A stretch of DNA of 64,000 nt from Pseudomonas sp. CC120222-01a (GTDB lineage: Bacteria; Pseudomonadota; Gammaproteobacteria; Pseudomonadales; Pseudomonadaceae): positions 119,194 to 183,193 of the forward strand of contig NZ_QEQQ01000011.1 of assembly GCF_003097235.1 (NCBI RefSeq), read 5' to 3'. The translations under genes and the position numbers were made by a program. Shown here piece by piece: positions 10,030 through 18,313 of the stretch (position 1 is its first letter; every line of letters begins with the position of its first letter). The notes beneath the pieces are model-generated. The model saw only the letters and a list, made by a program, of their open reading frames with translations. It was not told the origin of the DNA and did not search any database.

Positions 10030-10326
10030 TCATGTCGGCTCGCTGCCGGCCATTTCCCGGACGTCGGCGACCAGGCTGGTGTAAATGGCTTCGGCGTCGG
10101 TCTGCAGGCTACCGTCGGCAATCGACTGGCGCAGGGCAGCGACCTTTTCCAGGTCAACGTCCGCCGTCGCATCGGTGCCTGCGAGGTCGCCAATGTTCGA
10201 GATCTGCACGGTTTCTTCGGCAAGGCTGTCCAGCTCCTGTGGCACGGCCCGCGATGCGCTGGTGCCTGTCAGGCTGCTATCGGTCGGCGGCAGAAGGCTG
10301 GAGAGCGGGGAGCTTGTGATTTTCAC
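10030..10326 (-). CDS. flgM: Anti-sigma-28 factor FlgM
   Basis: FlgM binds FliA and is exported through the finished hook-basal body, releasing late transcription. The 98-residue protein has the disordered Ser/Thr-rich N-terminus and the conserved C-terminal helices (VDLEKVAALRQSIADGSLQ, then DAEAIYTSLV) that wrap around sigma-28. The start is taken as the GTG at 10326. The FliA-type promoter just upstream predicts a transcript starting near 10351, which excludes the longer open frame. flgN follows on the same strand. Confidence 0.88.
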   Translation of the reverse strand: MKITSSPLSSLLPPTDSSLTGTSASRAVPQELDSLAEETVQISNIGDLAGTDATADVDLEKVAALRQSIADGSLQTDAEAIYTSLVADVREMAGSEPT

Positions 10327-10357
10327 GATAGAGGCTTCGTTGGCTGTGGTTGCAACA

Positions 10358-10385
10358 CTATCGGCATCCGTGGGGGCACACTTTT
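10358..10385 (-). promoter_or_regulatory. FliA (sigma-28) promoter of flgMN
   Basis: On the minus strand AAAAGTGT is followed after 12 bases by GCCGATAG, close to the sigma-28 consensus TAAAGTTT/GCCGATAA. It lies about 25-30 bases upstream of the flgM GTG and would let FliA drive its own antagonist, as in other flagellar systems. Confidence 0.7.
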
Positions 10386-10414
10386 GCCCGGCGATAGGGT
10401 TTCGATGAAAAAAA

Positions 10415-11140
10415 TCAGTACCGCAGCAGCAACTCGTTGCTGCCGATGACCTGAGCGGTGTAAGTCCTGCCATTGCCGCCCTGCACCCGTACGCTGCTGC
10501 CCAGACCACCATTGTCCAGCGCCTTGCCGTCCCGGCTGAGGCTGAACCCCGGGCCCTGGGCATGCATCACCACCGGTTGATTACGCTCGACCAGCCAGCG
10601 CTCGCGCACGGCCTTGAGCGCAATCACCGCGCCAGCGTCCACACCGCGCGCGGCCTGCCGGCCAAGCAGCTGCTCGGCACGCAGTGCGCTGTCCTTGGGC
10701 AGGTCCTGCAGCGGGCCACGCCGGCTGATCAGCATCGGCGCCTGGAACACCTCCCCCGCCTCGATCCTGCGGGCGCTGACCACATAAGTGCCCAGCGCCC
10801 CCACCGACACCTGCAGGTAGCCCAAGAGTGCTTGTTCGCCAGCGCAGCGCACACCGAGCGCCACACGCCCGACGGGAAGCCGGCGCGGGTGCACCAGGTA
10901 AGGCCGCGGGTCGCTGCAGGCAGCAATGCGCGATGCCGGCTGGCCGATATCCAGCGAGGTCAACCGGCTGCCCGCAGGCAACCGTGGCTCGATCAGCTGG
11001 CGCACCCGCTGTTGCAGCACAGGCTCCCCGGCACACGCGATACCGGCCTGGAACAGGCAAAGCAGCAGGCTCAAGGCACAGGCAAATCGGGCAGGTCCTG
11101 GCATCGCAAGCGCCTTTTCGAAGGGGTTCAGGCGCAGCAT
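10415..11140 (-). CDS. flgA: P-ring assembly chaperone FlgA
   Basis: FlgA is a periplasmic chaperone needed for assembly of the FlgI P-ring. The open frame encodes 241 residues. A second ATG at 11104 (MPGPARFACALSLLLCLFQ) would give a cleaner signal peptide cut near ACAGEP, so the true start may be 36 bases downstream. The C-terminal SAF-like domain is visible (GAVIALKAVRERWLVERNQPV and GKALDNGGLGSSVRVQ). It is divergent from the flgB operon and upstream of flgMN. Confidence 0.9.
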   Translation of the reverse strand: MLRLNPFEKALAMPGPARFACALSLLLCLFQAGIACAGEPVLQQRVRQLIEPRLPAGSRLTSLDIGQPASRIAACSDPRPYLVHPRRLPVGRVALGVRCAGEQALLGYLQVSVGALGTYVVSARRIEAGEVFQAPMLISRRGPLQDLPKDSALRAEQLLGRQAARGVDAGAVIALKAVRERWLVERNQPVVMHAQGPGFSLSRDGKALDNGGLGSSVRVQGGNGRTYTAQVIGSNELLLRY

Positions 11141-11174
11141 TCTAGGCAGCCTGGCAATAACGCAAAGCTCGAAT

Positions 11175-11216
11175 TGCTCGCCAAATAGCGGTCTGTTCCG
11201 GCCTTTGCCAGGCGCT
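11175..11216. promoter_or_regulatory. Possible FlhDC site between flgA and flgB
   Basis: The flgA-flgB gap contains AAATAGCG (11183-11190), the exact core of an enterobacterial FlhDC half-box. A weakly matching inverted half (about 8 of 13 positions by eye) follows ten bases later. Both flanking operons are expected class II genes, so a shared site is plausible, but the second half is poor. Confidence 0.35.
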
Positions 11217-11266
11217 CGCGGCCACTACTCTGCACGCCGTTCAACAGATGGCACGGGCCCGCAGGC

Positions 11267-11680
11267 ATGATCGACAAACTCGACAACGAGCTGCGTTTTC
11301 AGCAGGACGCAATGAGCTTGCGCGCGGAGCGCCAGCAGGTGTTGGCCAACAATATCGCCAATGCCGACACGCCCGAATACCGCGCGCGGGACTTCGACTT
11401 TGCCGCCGAACTGGCCAGCTCCCTGAGCGAAGGCCGTTCGTCCAGCCGCGGCATGGCCCTGGCCACCACCTCCGATCGCCACCTGCAGGCCTCGACCCGC
11501 GGCAGCTCGGTGCACGAACTGCTGTACCGCGTACCCGACCAGCCGAGCCTGGACGGCAACACCGTGGACATGGACCGCGAACGCGCCCAGTTCGCCGACA
11601 ACAGCGTGCGCTACCAGGCCAGCCTGACCTTCCTGAACAACCGCCTGCAGTCGCTCAAGACTGCAATGCAGTCCGAATAA
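11267..11680 (+). CDS. flgB: Flagellar basal-body proximal rod protein FlgB
   Basis: FlgB forms part of the proximal rod directly above the MS ring/FliE. The 137-residue protein has the rod-protein N-terminal motif [18 protein letters not shown] at about residues 25-42 and a C-terminal helix typical of the family, and lacks a signal peptide because it is exported by the flagellar secretion system. It heads the flgBCDEFGHIJ block. Confidence 0.95.
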   Translation: MIDKLDNELRFQQDAMSLRAERQQVLANNIANADTPEYRARDFDFAAELASSLSEGRSSSRGMALATTSDRHLQASTRGSSVHELLYRVPDQPSLDGNTVDMDRERAQFADNSVRYQASLTFLNNRLQSLKTAMQSE

Positions 11681-11694
11681 CCCGGAGATACAGC

Positions 11695-12102
11695 ATGTCG
11701 ATGTTCAGCATTTTCGATATCGCCGGCTCCGCGCTCAGCGCCCAGTCCGAGCGCATGAACGTGACCGCCAGCAACCTGGCCAACGCCGACACCACCAGCG
11801 GCCCTGATGGCGAAGCCTATCGCGCCCGCCAGGTGGTGTTCGAAACCCAGTACCAGGATGGCAGCGACATCGGCGGCGTGCGAGTAAGCCAGGTCATCGA
11901 GGATGGCTCGCCGATGCGCCAGGAATACCGCCCCGGCGACCCGCTGGCCGATGAATCGGGCTACGTGACCATGCCCAACGTCGAACCGGTGGGCGAGATG
12001 GTCAACATGATTTCCGCCTCGCGCTCCTACCAGGCCAGCGTCGAAGTCATGGCCACCAGCAAAGAATTGATGCTCAAGACCCTGACCCTCGGCGAAGCCT
12101 GA
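11695..12102 (+). CDS. flgC: Flagellar basal-body rod protein FlgC
   Basis: FlgC is the second proximal-rod subunit. The 135-residue protein begins [18 protein letters not shown], has the NLANADTT rod motif near residue 27 and ends with the conserved helix [19 protein letters not shown]. The ATG at 11695 follows a CCGGAGATA ribosome site; the longer frame overlaps flgB and is not used. There are 14 bases after flgB and two bases before flgD. Confidence 0.95.
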   Translation: MSMFSIFDIAGSALSAQSERMNVTASNLANADTTSGPDGEAYRARQVVFETQYQDGSDIGGVRVSQVIEDGSPMRQEYRPGDPLADESGYVTMPNVEPVGEMVNMISASRSYQASVEVMATSKELMLKTLTLGEA

Positions 12103-12104
12103 CC

Positions 12105-12776
12105 ATGACCAGCACCATCGCAAGTTCGGTCCTCTCGACCATGAACAGCTCCAGCAGCGACAACACCGCGTCCAGCGCCGACGAGCTGCAGGACCAGTTT
12201 CTCACCCTGCTGACCACCCAGCTGCAAAACCAGGACCCGACCGACCCGCTGGACAACAGCGAGATGGTCACCCAGCTGGCGCAGATCAGCACCATCAGCA
12301 GCATCGAAGAAGTCACCAGCACCCTGGAGGGCATCTCCAGCCAGATCAGCGCCTCCGAGACGTTGCAGGCCTCGGCACTGGTGGGCAACGGCGTGCTGAT
12401 CGAAGGCAACACCATCCAGGTCGCCAGCGGCGTCGCCACCACCTACGGCGTGACCCTGGCCAGCGATGCCGACGATGTCAGCGTCACCGTCAAGGACAGC
12501 AGCGGCAACGTGGTCGCCACCCTCGACTACGGCGACATGAGCGCCGGCACCCAGACCCTGACCTGGGACGGTACCCAGGACGACGGCAGTACCGCCGCCG
12601 ACGGCAGCTACACCTTCACCGTCAGCGCCACCAGCGGCGACGCCAGCGTCACCGCCACGGCCCTGAAGTACGCGCTGGTCACCGGCGTGACCACCGACAG
12701 CAACGACGAAGTGGCCCTGGATTTGGGCGGGGTCAACGACAACGTCGGCCTGGGCGATATCAAGCTGGTCCTCTGA
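12105..12776 (+). CDS. flgD: Hook-capping (scaffold) protein FlgD
   Basis: FlgD forms the temporary cap on which hook subunits FlgE polymerise. The 223-residue protein carries the conserved N-terminal block FLTLLTTQLQNQDPTDPLDN (about 32-51) followed by a FlgD tudor-like/FnIII-type beta-domain (VSVTVKDSSGNVVATLDYG and TLTWDGTQDDGS). It lies between flgC and flgE as expected. Confidence 0.95.
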   Translation: MTSTIASSVLSTMNSSSSDNTASSADELQDQFLTLLTTQLQNQDPTDPLDNSEMVTQLAQISTISSIEEVTSTLEGISSQISASETLQASALVGNGVLIEGNTIQVASGVATTYGVTLASDADDVSVTVKDSSGNVVATLDYGDMSAGTQTLTWDGTQDDGSTAADGSYTFTVSATSGDASVTATALKYALVTGVTTDSNDEVALDLGGVNDNVGLGDIKLVL

Positions 12777-12798
12777 ACCCTGATCACGGAGAACAACC

Positions 12799-13947
12799 AT
12801 GGGCTTTTCCCAAGCGCTCAGCGGCCTGAGCGCCGCATCCACCGACCTGGAAGTGGTCAGCAACAACATTTCCAACTCCCAGACCGTAGGCTTCAAGAGC
12901 TCGACGGTGCAGTTCGCCGACGTCTATTCGGGGGCCGACGTAGGCCTGGGCACCACCGTCTCGGGCGTGGTGCAGAACTTTGAATCAGGCAGCCTGACCA
13001 CCACCGACAACAGCCTCGACCTGGCGATCAATGGCGAGGGTTTCTTCACCTTCACCGATGGCACCCAGACCGTCTACTCGCGCAACGGCCAGCTGACCCT
13101 GACGTCCGACGGCTACCTGACCAATGCCGCCGGCGACAAGCTGCTGGGCGTCAACGGCGTGATCCAGATCCCCACCAGCGGCATGCAGGCCAGCGCCAGC
13201 AGCGAACTGGACGCCGAGCTGAACCTCGATGCCAGCGAAGACGTCATCACCGATACCTTCGACGCCACCGACTCGTCGACCTACAGCTACTCGACCACCG
13301 CTACGGTCTATGACTCACTCGGCAACAGCCACACCTCGACGCTGTACTTCAGCAAGACCGGCGAAAACACCTGGGATGTGCATACGGCCATCGACGGCAA
13401 CCTGCTGAGCGAGACCCAGACGGTGACCTTCAGCTCCAGCGGCCTGATCACCAGCGGCGAAACCGGCACCTACACCTACGACCCGGCCAACGGCGCCGCC
13501 GAGATGTCCATCGAGCTGGACCTGACCGGCACCACCCAGTTCGGCAACGACTCCGAAGTGTCGAGCATCTCGCAGAACGGCTACACCTCGGGCAGCCTGG
13601 TCAGCTTCACCATCGACGACACCGGCACGGTGATCGCCACCTATTCCAACGACCAGACCCAGAATATCGACCAGATCCAGCTGGCGACCTTCTCCAACGA
13701 GAATGGCCTGAAGTCCAATGGCGACAACACCTGGCTCGCTACCACCGCCTCCGGCCAGGCGCTGCTGGGCGTGGCCGGCAGTGGTTCGCTGGGCTCGATC
13801 CTCAGCGGCACGACCGAAGACTCCAACGTCGACCTCACGGCTGAGCTGGTGAACCTGATCATTGCCCAGCGCACCTTCCAAGCCAACGCCAAGTCGGTGA
13901 CGGCCCAGAGCGAAGTGCTGCAACAAGCCGTGAACATCGGTTCCTGA
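12799..13947 (+). CDS. flgE: Flagellar hook protein FlgE
   Basis: FlgE is the subunit of the flexible hook. The 382-residue protein has the N-terminal rod/hook motif NNISNSQTVGFKSS (about 21-34), the GEGFFTF segment near residue 80, a Ser/Thr-rich middle domain and the conserved C-terminal helix ELVNLIIAQRTFQANAKS. A GGAG ribosome site lies just upstream. The size is close to enterobacterial FlgE (about 400) and smaller than many polar Pseudomonas hooks. Confidence 0.96.
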   Translation: MGFSQALSGLSAASTDLEVVSNNISNSQTVGFKSSTVQFADVYSGADVGLGTTVSGVVQNFESGSLTTTDNSLDLAINGEGFFTFTDGTQTVYSRNGQLTLTSDGYLTNAAGDKLLGVNGVIQIPTSGMQASASSELDAELNLDASEDVITDTFDATDSSTYSYSTTATVYDSLGNSHTSTLYFSKTGENTWDVHTAIDGNLLSETQTVTFSSSGLITSGETGTYTYDPANGAAEMSIELDLTGTTQFGNDSEVSSISQNGYTSGSLVSFTIDDTGTVIATYSNDQTQNIDQIQLATFSNENGLKSNGDNTWLATTASGQALLGVAGSGSLGSILSGTTEDSNVDLTAELVNLIIAQRTFQANAKSVTAQSEVLQQAVNIGS

Positions 13948-13951
13948 CGCC

Positions 13952-14707
13952 ATGGACCGGATGCTCTTCACCGCCATGAGCGGGGCCAACCAGGCACTGG
14001 AACAGCAGGCGGTGGTGGCCAACAACCTGGCCAACATCGTCACGCCTGGCTTTCGCGCACAGCTGGTGCAGATGGCGTCTTCGCCCGTGGCCGGCGAAGG
14101 CCTGCCGACGCGGGTCTCGGTCAGCGCCACCGGCGTGGGTGTGGACTGGTCCGAAGGCCCCATCACCTATACCGACCGCAACCTCGACGTGGCCCTGGGC
14201 CAGGACGCCCTGCTGGCGGTGCAGACCGCCAGCGGCGAAGAGGCCTACACCCGGCGTGGCGACCTGCAGGTCGACGGCAACGGCGCCATGACCGTGGCGG
14301 GCTTGCCGGTCATCGGTGATGGCGGCCCGATCAGCGTGCCGCTGGGCAGCGAGGTGACGCTGGGCAGTGACGGCACCATCAGCGTGCGCGAGCAGGGCAT
14401 GGAGCCTCGCGGCCTGAGCCCGGTCGGCAAGCTGAAGCTGGTCTCGGCACCACCGGGCACCGTCGAAGCAGGTGCGGACGGGCTGTTCCGCCAACCCGCC
14501 GACGCCAACGGCGTGGTCCAGCCGCTGGCCGCCGACGAAAGCCTGCGGGTAACGCCGGGCGCACTGGAGGGCAGCAACGTCAGCCCCACCGGCGCCATGG
14601 TGGCGATGATCGACAACGCCCGCCGCTACGAAATGCAGATGAAAGCCATCAGCGCCGCCGACGAAAACGCCAAGGCCGCCAACGCCCTGCTCGCCCTGCA
14701 GGGCTGA
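13952..14707 (+). CDS. flgF: Flagellar basal-body rod protein FlgF
   Basis: FlgF links the proximal and distal rod. The 251-residue protein begins MDRMLFTAMSGANQALEQQA, has the NNLANIVTPGFRA motif near residue 27 and the C-terminal SNVSPTGAMVAMIDNARRYE helix. It starts four bases after the flgE stop. Confidence 0.95.
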   Translation: MDRMLFTAMSGANQALEQQAVVANNLANIVTPGFRAQLVQMASSPVAGEGLPTRVSVSATGVGVDWSEGPITYTDRNLDVALGQDALLAVQTASGEEAYTRRGDLQVDGNGAMTVAGLPVIGDGGPISVPLGSEVTLGSDGTISVREQGMEPRGLSPVGKLKLVSAPPGTVEAGADGLFRQPADANGVVQPLAADESLRVTPGALEGSNVSPTGAMVAMIDNARRYEMQMKAISAADENAKAANALLALQG

Positions 14708-14740
14708 GCCGGCACCGTATGAACAATAGGTAACCGATCG

Positions 14741-15523
14741 ATGATCAGATCACTGTGGACGGCCAAGACCGGCCTTGAAGCCCAGCAAGGGCAGCTCGAC
14801 GTCATCGCCAACAACCTGGCCAACGTCAGCACCAACGGTTTCAAGCGCTCGCGGGCGGTGTTCGAGGATCTCGTCTACCAGAACGTACGCCAGCCAGGCG
14901 CCCAGAGCAGCACCGACACCCGCCTGCCTTCGGGTTTGCAGGTCGGTACCGGGGTGCGCCAGGTGGCTACCGAGCGCCTGCACACCCAGGGCAACCTGGA
15001 AGAGACCAGCAGCTCCAAGGACCTGGCCATCAACGGCCTGGGTTTCTTCGAGGTGGACATGCCCGACGGCACCACCGCCTATACCCGCGACGGCAGCTTC
15101 CAGCTCGATGCCAACGGTGAGATGGTCAACGCCAACGGCTACAAGCTCACCGCCGGCATCACCATCCCGGCCAACGCCACCTCGATCAGCATCAGCAGCG
15201 ACGGCATCGTCTCGGTGACCCAGCCCAGCAGCAGCGCCTCGACCCAGGTCGGCCAGCTGAACCTGGCGCTGTTCGTCAACAACGCCGGCCTGCAGAGCAT
15301 TGGCCAGAACCTCTACCAGGAAACCGACGCCTCCGGCGCGCCCACCGAAACCACCCCCGGCCTGAATGGCGGCGGCACGGTGAGCCAGGGCTACGTGGAA
15401 ACTTCCAACGTCAACGTGGTGGAGGAAATGGTCGGCATGATCCAGACCCAGCGCGCCTATGAAATCAACAGCAAGGCCGTCGAGACCTCCGACGAAATGC
15501 TCCAGCGCCTGACCCAGCTCTGA
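14741..15523 (+). CDS. flgG: Flagellar distal rod protein FlgG
   Basis: FlgG builds the distal rod that crosses the P and L rings. The 260-residue protein, the standard length, has the motif [20 protein letters not shown] (about 22-41) and the C-terminal [19 protein letters not shown]. It is separated from flgF by 33 bases. Confidence 0.97.
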   Translation: MIRSLWTAKTGLEAQQGQLDVIANNLANVSTNGFKRSRAVFEDLVYQNVRQPGAQSSTDTRLPSGLQVGTGVRQVATERLHTQGNLEETSSSKDLAINGLGFFEVDMPDGTTAYTRDGSFQLDANGEMVNANGYKLTAGITIPANATSISISSDGIVSVTQPSSSASTQVGQLNLALFVNNAGLQSIGQNLYQETDASGAPTETTPGLNGGGTVSQGYVETSNVNVVEEMVGMIQTQRAYEINSKAVETSDEMLQRLTQL

Positions 15524-15528
15524 TCGCC

Positions 15529-16206
15529 ATGACCCGACCCCGCCCAATGCCGTTTCGCCTGCTGCTGCTGGCCGTTGCCCTGTCGACGGCCGGCTGTGCC
15601 GAACTGGTGCGCAAGCCGGTGGTGCCCGACGAGGCCATGGACTTGCCGACCCTGCCCACGCGCCTGGCCAATGGCTCGATCTACCAGGGCCGGCACCTCT
15701 CGCAGCCACTGTTCGAGGACCGCCGACCGCGCATGGTCGGCGACACCCTGACCGTGGAACTCAACGAGCAGGTCAGCGCCAGTAAGAACTCGTCCTCCAG
15801 CGCCGACCGCAGCGGCAGCCTGGGCCTGTCGTTCGCCACCACCTCCAGCCGCGACTCCCAGGTCGGCAACTATGGCCTGTCGGCCTCGACCGACCATTCG
15901 TTTGCCGGCAGCGGCGGTTCGCGGGCCAACAACTCGTTCACCGGCACCATCTCGGTGACGGTGATGGAGGTGTTGGCCAACGGCAACCTGCGGGTACGGG
16001 GCGACAAGCAGATCGCGATCAACCAGGGCACCGAGTTCATCCGCTTCTCCGGCGTGGTCAACCCGCGCTCGATCACTGGCGACAACACCGTGTCGTCGAG
16101 CCAGGTCTCGCTGGCCCGCATCGAGTACGTCGGCGAAGGCTACATCAACGAGGCGCAGCGCATGGGCTGGGCCCAACGCATCCTTCTCAACCTGTCACCT
16201 TTCTAG
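15529..16206 (+). CDS. flgH: Flagellar L-ring lipoprotein FlgH
   Basis: FlgH forms the outer-membrane L ring. The 225-residue precursor has a lipoprotein signal with the lipobox STAGC (Cys at about residue 23), and the conserved IYQGRHLSQPLFEDRRPRMV and GDTLTVELNE segments. It follows flgG by five bases. Confidence 0.96.
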   Translation: MTRPRPMPFRLLLLAVALSTAGCAELVRKPVVPDEAMDLPTLPTRLANGSIYQGRHLSQPLFEDRRPRMVGDTLTVELNEQVSASKNSSSSADRSGSLGLSFATTSSRDSQVGNYGLSASTDHSFAGSGGSRANNSFTGTISVTVMEVLANGNLRVRGDKQIAINQGTEFIRFSGVVNPRSITGDNTVSSSQVSLARIEYVGEGYINEAQRMGWAQRILLNLSPF

Positions 16207-16216
16207 CGAGTGAACC

Positions 16217-17338
16217 ATGGCTGAGTCCCTCTCCTGCCGCCTGCTGCGCCTGTTGCTCGGCGGCGGCGCCCTGCTGCTGGCCGCGACCAGCCACGCCGAG
16301 CAGATCCGCGACATCGCCGACTTCGCCGGCATCCGCAGCAACAACCTGGTCGGCTACGGCCTGGTGGTGGGCCTGGACGGCACCGGCGACCAGACCACCC
16401 AGAGCCCGTTCACCGAACAGGGCCTGACCAACATGCTGTCGCAGCTCGGCCTGACCCTGCCGGCCAACGCCAACATGCAGATGCGCAACATCGCCGCGGT
16501 GATCGTCACCGCCGACCTGCCGCCTCTGACCCGCCCCGGGCAGCAGATCGACGTAGTCGTCTCCTCCATCGGCAACGCCCATAGCCTGCGCGGTGGTACC
16601 TTGCTGATGACCCCGCTCAAGGGCGCCGACGGCGACGTCTACGCCGTGGCCCAGGGCAACCTGCTGGTCGGCGGCGCCGGGGCATCGGCCAACGGCAGCA
16701 GCGTGCAGATCAACCAGCTCGCTGGCGGGCGCATCAGCCGTGGCGCGGTGGTGGAGCAGACGGTGCCGCTGAACCTCGGCGGCCAGCACGGCGTGCTCGA
16801 GCTGCAGCTGCACGAGCCCGACCCGGCCACCGCCCAGCGCGTGGTGTTCGCCATCAACAGCGAAATGCGCAGCACCGTGGCCTCGGCGGTGGACGGTGGC
16901 CTGGTGCAGATCCAGGGGCCGCTGACGGCCAATGAGCGAGTCAACTTCATGGCCCGCATCGACAGCATCGACGTGCTACCGATGCAGGCGCGGCCCAAGG
17001 TCATTCTCGATTCACGCACCGGTTCGGTGGTGCTCAATGGTTCGGTGAAGCTGTTCCGTGCCGCCGTGGCCCACGGTGACCTGTCGGTGACCATCGACAC
17101 CACCAACAGCATCAGCCAGCCGGGCGCCCTGAGCGGCGGCCAGACCGCCGCCACCGCCAACAGCAACATCTCCATCGAAACCCAGGCCCGCGCCCTGCGT
17201 GTGCTGGAAGGCAGCGCCGATCTGATGGACGTGGTCAAGGGCCTCAACGCCCTGGGCGCCACGCCCCAGGACCTGATGGTCATCCTCCAGGCGCTCAAGG
17301 CCGCTGGCTCGCTGCGCGCCGAGCTGGAGATCATCTGA
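16217..17338 (+). CDS. flgI: Flagellar P-ring protein FlgI
   Basis: FlgI polymerises in the periplasm into the P ring around the rod, assisted by FlgA. The 373-residue precursor has a Sec signal peptide (about 1-27, ending SHA) followed by the family block IRDIADFAGIRSNNLVGYGL and GTGDQTTQSPFTEQ. The C-terminus (LRVLEGSADLMDVVKGLNALG) is also conserved. Its stop overlaps the flgJ start (TGATG). Confidence 0.97.
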   Translation: MAESLSCRLLRLLLGGGALLLAATSHAEQIRDIADFAGIRSNNLVGYGLVVGLDGTGDQTTQSPFTEQGLTNMLSQLGLTLPANANMQMRNIAAVIVTADLPPLTRPGQQIDVVVSSIGNAHSLRGGTLLMTPLKGADGDVYAVAQGNLLVGGAGASANGSSVQINQLAGGRISRGAVVEQTVPLNLGGQHGVLELQLHEPDPATAQRVVFAINSEMRSTVASAVDGGLVQIQGPLTANERVNFMARIDSIDVLPMQARPKVILDSRTGSVVLNGSVKLFRAAVAHGDLSVTIDTTNSISQPGALSGGQTAATANSNISIETQARALRVLEGSADLMDVVKGLNALGATPQDLMVILQALKAAGSLRAELEII

Positions 17339-18237
17339 TGAGCATGGCCGACGGTGCAGCGGGCTTCGCCTTTGACGTACAAGGCCTGCAACGGCTGCGC
17401 AGCCACGCCGGGCGCGAGGGCGAGGCCGGGCTGAAGGAAGCCGCCAAACAGTTCGAGGCGCTGTTCCTGCAGAACATGCTCAAGAGCATGCGCGAAGCCA
17501 TTCCCAAGTCACAGATGTCCAGCGATTCGCAGACCGAGCTGTACACCGAAATGCTCGACCAGCAGTGGGCACAGAACTTGGCCGGGCGCGGCATGGGCCT
17601 GGCCGAGCAGCTGACCCGCAGCCTGTCCGGCCATGCGCTGGGCAACGGCGGCGGCAACCTGCTCGATCAGGCCGTCGCCAACAGCGATTCGCCGTTCGTC
17701 GGCCTGGCCCGGCAAGCACCGGCCTTCGAGGCCTGGAAGCGTTACGAAGTGCGCCCAGGCAATGCCGAGCGCGCCGAACACGTCGAAGATTTCGTCGCGC
17801 GCCTGGCCGACCCGGCGCGCCAGGCCGCACGCAGCAGCGGCGTGCCGGCCGAACTGATCCTCGCCCAGGCGGCACTGGAAACCGACTGGGGCCGGCGGCG
17901 CATCACCACGGCCAGCGGCGGCGACAGCCACAACCTGTTCGGCATCAAGGCCGGCGCTGGCTGGCAGGGCCAGACTACCGAAGTGCAAACCACCGAATAC
18001 GTCGCAGGCGTTGCGCAAAAGCAGGTCGAGAGCTTCCGCGTCTACCCCGACGCCCGGGCCGCTTTCGACGATTATGCCCGGCTGATCCGCTCACGCCCGG
18101 GCTACGCCGCGGCCCGCAACGCCGCCGACAGCGCCCAGGCAGCCGTGGCCTTGCAGCAAGGCGGCTACGCCACCGACCCGCGTTACGCCGACAAGCTGAT
18201 CGCCGTCATGGCCACCATCGGACCGTTAAAGCAGTAA
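17338..18237 (+). CDS. flgJ: Rod cap and peptidoglycan hydrolase FlgJ
   Basis: FlgJ caps the growing rod and opens the peptidoglycan for it. The 299-residue protein keeps both domains of the gammaproteobacterial form. The N-terminal rod-binding domain (about 20-100, EAAKQFEALFLQNMLKSM) is followed by a C-terminal glucosaminidase domain (about 150-299, ELILAQAALETDWGRRR with a catalytic Glu, then HNLFGIKAGAGWQG). It ends the flgB-J block. Confidence 0.96.
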   Translation: MSMADGAAGFAFDVQGLQRLRSHAGREGEAGLKEAAKQFEALFLQNMLKSMREAIPKSQMSSDSQTELYTEMLDQQWAQNLAGRGMGLAEQLTRSLSGHALGNGGGNLLDQAVANSDSPFVGLARQAPAFEAWKRYEVRPGNAERAEHVEDFVARLADPARQAARSSGVPAELILAQAALETDWGRRRITTASGGDSHNLFGIKAGAGWQGQTTEVQTTEYVAGVAQKQVESFRVYPDARAAFDDYARLIRSRPGYAAARNAADSAQAAVALQQGGYATDPRYADKLIAVMATIGPLKQ

Positions 18238-18256
18238 AAAACAGCATCGATCGGGG

Positions 18257-18284
18257 TCAAGATGCCCTGCCCCGGGGCCGATGT
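18257..18284 (+). promoter_or_regulatory. FliA (sigma-28) promoter of flgKL
   Basis: TCAAGATG is followed after 12 bases by GCCGATGT, about 30 bases before the flgK ATG. The spacing and -10 sequence match those before fliC and fliD in this window. It lies in the short flgJ-flgK gap. Confidence 0.75.
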
Positions 18285-18313
18285 TTCGCAACATGTAGCC
18301 CAGGAGCTTTTCG

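Noticed and set aside
11248..11694. Upstream extension of the flgC frame through flgB
   Set aside because: The extension lacks homology, overlaps flgB completely, and the ATG at 11695 has its own ribosome site and gives the normal FlgC length.
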